DNA from: Pseudomonadota bacterium
Lineage (GTDB): Bacteria; Pseudomonadota; Gammaproteobacteria; Steroidobacterales; Steroidobacteraceae
Direction: 5' to 3'
Assembly (NCBI GenBank): GCA_021798335.1
Contig: JAJZMI010000216.1
Coordinates: 1-35,172, forward strand
Length of the DNA: 35,172 nt
Shown here in pieces: positions 33,443 to 35,172 of this stretch. The notes below the pieces were generated by a model. The model was not told the origin of the DNA, did no database searches, and worked only from the letters and a program-made list of their open reading frames with translations. The position numbers were made by a program, and so were the translations under genes. How positions within the stretch are numbered: the stretch's first letter is position 1; each line of letters opens with the position of its first letter.

Positions 33443-34590
33443 GGGCCGCGGTCCAACCCCGAAGCAAGCCCCGCGCCCCGCTCATCCTCGCCGGGTACGC
33501 GCCGCCGACCCGACTCGTCCGCCGCCGCGCGGCGCGCACGCTCATTGGCGCGCGGCAGCTCCGGGACGATCCGCCGCTCGAGAAACTCCGCCAGCTCGGC
33601 CAGCTCCGGATAGCGCGCACAGGTCTCGCGCACATACTCCAGAGTCAGCGGCAGATCCGCCAGATAGCCGATCTTGCCGTCGCGGTACCAGAGACGCGCG
33701 AAAATGCCGAGCACTTTGAGATGGCGCTGCACTCCGATCAGATCGAACCAACGCATGAACTGGCGCGGATCGGCGCCGGCGTTGCCGCCCTCGGACTCGA
33801 GCCGGGTGCGATAGCCCATGACCCAGTCCGCGACCCGCGCGCGCGGCCAGGAGATATAACAGTCCTTCAGCAGCGAGGCCAGATCGTAGCCGACCGGGCC
33901 GCGCACGGCGTCCTGAAAGTCGAGCACGCCCGGATTACGGTGCGCGACCACCATGAGATTGCGCGCATGATAGTCGCGGTGCACGAGCACCTGCGGCTGC
34001 GAGAGCGCCTCGGCGATCAGGAATTCGAACACCCGCTGCAGCATGCGGTCCTCGCCGGCCGTCGGCTCGAGCGACAGATGCCGCGCCAGGAACCATTCGG
34101 GCATCAGGATCATCTCGCGCCGCAGCAGCCCGCCGTCATAGGGCGCGAGCTCCCCGGCCGCTTGCGCGCCGCGCGCCTGGATCCGCGCCAGCACCCGCAG
34201 CGCATCATCGTACAGACGCTGCGCATCGCCGCCTGCGGCCAGGCACGCCAGGTACTGCGTACTGCCCAGATCCTCCAGCAGCAGCAACCCGCGCTCGATG
34301 TCGCTCTCGTGCACATGCGGCACGTGGACCCCCAGCGGCTCGAGCAGCCGAGCCACGTGCAGAAAGGGACGCACGTCCTCTTTGCCGGGCGGCGCGTCCA
34401 TGACGATGTACGTGCCGTTGGAACAGAAGACCCGGAAGTAACGCCGGAAGCTCGCGTCGCTCGAGGCCGGCTCGATGCGCGCCGGCCGCAAGCGAAGCTC
34501 GCGCGAAAGCCAACCCTCGAGCAGCGCGCGCCGCTCATCTCGATCAATCGTCTGCAATGCTTTGTGCCCACGAGAGTGCGAACGCGCCAT
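33439..34590 (-). CDS. amgK: N-acetylmuramate/N-acetylglucosamine kinase AmgK
   Basis: A 383-residue kinase of the aminoglycoside phosphotransferase fold that phosphorylates the anomeric carbon of MurNAc or GlcNAc for MurU. SSDASFRRYFRV (43-54) is the nucleotide-binding region, the catalytic loop VHRDYHARN has Asp206, and LDFQDA supplies the metal-binding Asp224. The last ~40 residues are an Arg/Glu/Gly-rich tail beyond the usual end. The start is uncertain: ATG 34590 is used here, and TTG 34557 is possible. ATG 34590 lies only 16 bases from the divergent lptD ATG. Confidence 0.93.
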   Translation of the reverse strand: MARSHSRGHKALQTIDRDERRALLEGWLSRELRLRPARIEPASSDASFRRYFRVFCSNGTYIVMDAPPGKEDVRPFLHVARLLEPLGVHVPHVHESDIERGLLLLEDLGSTQYLACLAAGGDAQRLYDDALRVLARIQARGAQAAGELAPYDGGLLRREMILMPEWFLARHLSLEPTAGEDRMLQRVFEFLIAEALSQPQVLVHRDYHARNLMVVAHRNPGVLDFQDAVRGPVGYDLASLLKDCYISWPRARVADWVMGYRTRLESEGGNAGADPRQFMRWFDLIGVQRHLKVLGIFARLWYRDGKIGYLADLPLTLEYVRETCARYPELAELAEFLERRIVPELPRANERARRAAADESGRRRVPGEDERGAGLASGLDRGP

Positions 34591-34596
34591 TATAAT
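34591..34596 (+). promoter_or_regulatory. Perfect -10 hexamer before lptD
   Basis: TATAAT on the plus strand ends 10 bases before the lptD ATG; the containing ATTATAAT also reads TATAAT on the minus strand, where it overlaps the amgK ATG. No good -35 is seen at 16-18 bases, and that region would lie inside amgK. Transcription from here would give lptD a leader of only a few bases. Confidence 0.4.
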
Positions 34597-34606
34597 CTGA
34601 CCCCTC

Positions 34607-35172
34607 ATGCCGCGTTTGCGCCCACTTTTGATCGCCCTGCTGTCGCTCGGCTGCAGCGCACCTCACTGCCTGTGGGCGGCCCGGGCGGCCGGCCCGGCGC
34701 GCCCCCCCATCCCGGCGCGGGACCGCGCGCGGGCCCGGGCACAGCTCTTCGCCGGCGGCGCGGACATCAGCGCCGACCATGCCGTGCGCACCCGCCACGG
34801 TCAGTGGACGCTCAATGGCAACGTCGTGATCCGCCAGGGACAGCGCGAGATCCGCGCGAACCATGTCGTCTACGACAGCCGCCACGGCAGCGTCTCCACC
34901 CGCGGCGGCATCGAGTTCTCCGATCCGATGGTGCGCATCACCGGCAAGGGCGGCAGCTACTCCCCAACCCACGGCGCGGTGTTCGACTCGGCGCACTTTA
35001 CGCTGCTGCGCCGCAATGCGCGCGGCACGGCCGGCAGGCTCCGCCTGACGCCGCTCGGGATCCTGCGGCTGCGGCGCGTCACCTTCACGACCTGCAAGCT
35101 GCCGAAGCCGTCCTGGGTGCTGCGCGCCAGCTCCCTCAGCATCAATACCCGCGACCGCATCGGGACCGGCCG
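34607..35172 (+). CDS. lptD: LPS-assembly outer-membrane protein LptD, N-terminal part (cut by window end)
   Basis: An open frame from ATG 34607 runs 188 codons to the right edge without a stop. It begins with a signal peptide (LRPLLIALLSLGCSA, likely cleaved after the following alanine-rich stretch). The periplasmic jellyroll of LptD follows: WTLNGNVVIRQGQREIRANHVVYD, GGIEFSDPMVRITGKGG and FTTCKLPKPSWVLRASSLSI. The last contains the conserved TTC-x-WxLRA signature with an early cysteine of the disulfide network. LptD with LptE delivers LPS to the outer leaflet. The beta-barrel lies beyond the window. Divergence from amgK-murU is conserved in Pseudomonas, supporting the call. Confidence 0.93.
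   Translation, partial: MPRLRPLLIALLSLGCSAPHCLWAARAAGPARPPIPARDRARARAQLFAGGADISADHAVRTRHGQWTLNGNVVIRQGQREIRANHVVYDSRHGSVSTRGGIEFSDPMVRITGKGGSYSPTHGAVFDSAHFTLLRRNARGTAGRLRLTPLGILRLRRVTFTTCKLPKPSWVLRASSLSINTRDRIGTG

Overview
The window is a high-GC, gene-dense stretch of a gammaproteobacterial chromosome. The gene orders ychF-pth-rplY-prs-tRNA-Gln-ispE-lolB, mreBCD-mrdAB-mltB-rlpA-dacA-ybeD-lipBA and lptD/amgK-murU are typical of Gammaproteobacteria. Divergent gatCAB/mreB and the overall composition suggest a lineage near the Xanthomonadales/Nevskiales/Steroidobacter group, but this placement is an inference from gene order and protein similarity recalled from memory. Nearly everything is core housekeeping; only the first ~1.6 kb looks accessory.

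Layout. (1) 1-1585: a sparse block of visibly lower GC ending at the 3' end of a tRNA-Met gene. It holds the C-terminus of a MazF/PemK-like toxin, a small two-helix membrane protein with a zinc ribbon, a doubtful small membrane protein and about 400 bases without a convincing gene. (2) 1586-7005, minus strand: lolB, ispE, tRNA-Gln, prs, rplY, pth, ychF and tRNA-Met, covering translation, PRPP, isoprenoid precursors and lipoprotein sorting. (3) 7104-10567: prfA (+), a cyclophilin and prmC (-), and an unrecognised polytopic membrane protein (+). hemA, usually between lolB and prfA, is absent, and prmC is inverted relative to prfA. (4) 10590-20611, minus strand: gatC-gatA-gatB (tRNA-dependent amidotransferase), hslO, an ArsR/methyltransferase-like regulator resembling SahR, metF and metH. 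The last three form a methyl-cycle unit. (5) 20762-30912, plus strand: a ten-gene run, mreB-mreC-mreD-mrdA-rodA-mltB-rlpA-dacA-dat-ybeD, holding the cell-elongation machinery, peptidoglycan trimming enzymes and a D-amino acid transaminase. (6) 30988-34590, minus strand: amgK-murU (MurNAc recycling) followed by lipA-lipB (lipoate synthesis). (7) 34607 to the end, plus strand: the start of lptD, cut by the window edge.

Themes. Envelope growth dominates: MreB/RodA/PBP2 build the sidewall, MltB, RlpA and DacA remodel it, AmgK/MurU recover MurNAc, and LolB/LptD assemble the outer membrane. Stop/start overlaps (ATGA or GTGA) at lolB-ispE, gatC-gatA, metF-metH, mreC-mreD, mrdA-rodA, mltB-rlpA, amgK-murU and lipA-lipB indicate translational coupling. 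No phage, insertion sequence, CRISPR array or clearly new multi-gene system is visible. The most unusual points are a degenerate methyltransferase domain in the metF-metH regulator, an RlpA lacking its conserved domain histidine, a transaminase with a changed cofactor-contact residue, the missing hemA, and the tRNA-Met-flanked accessory block.
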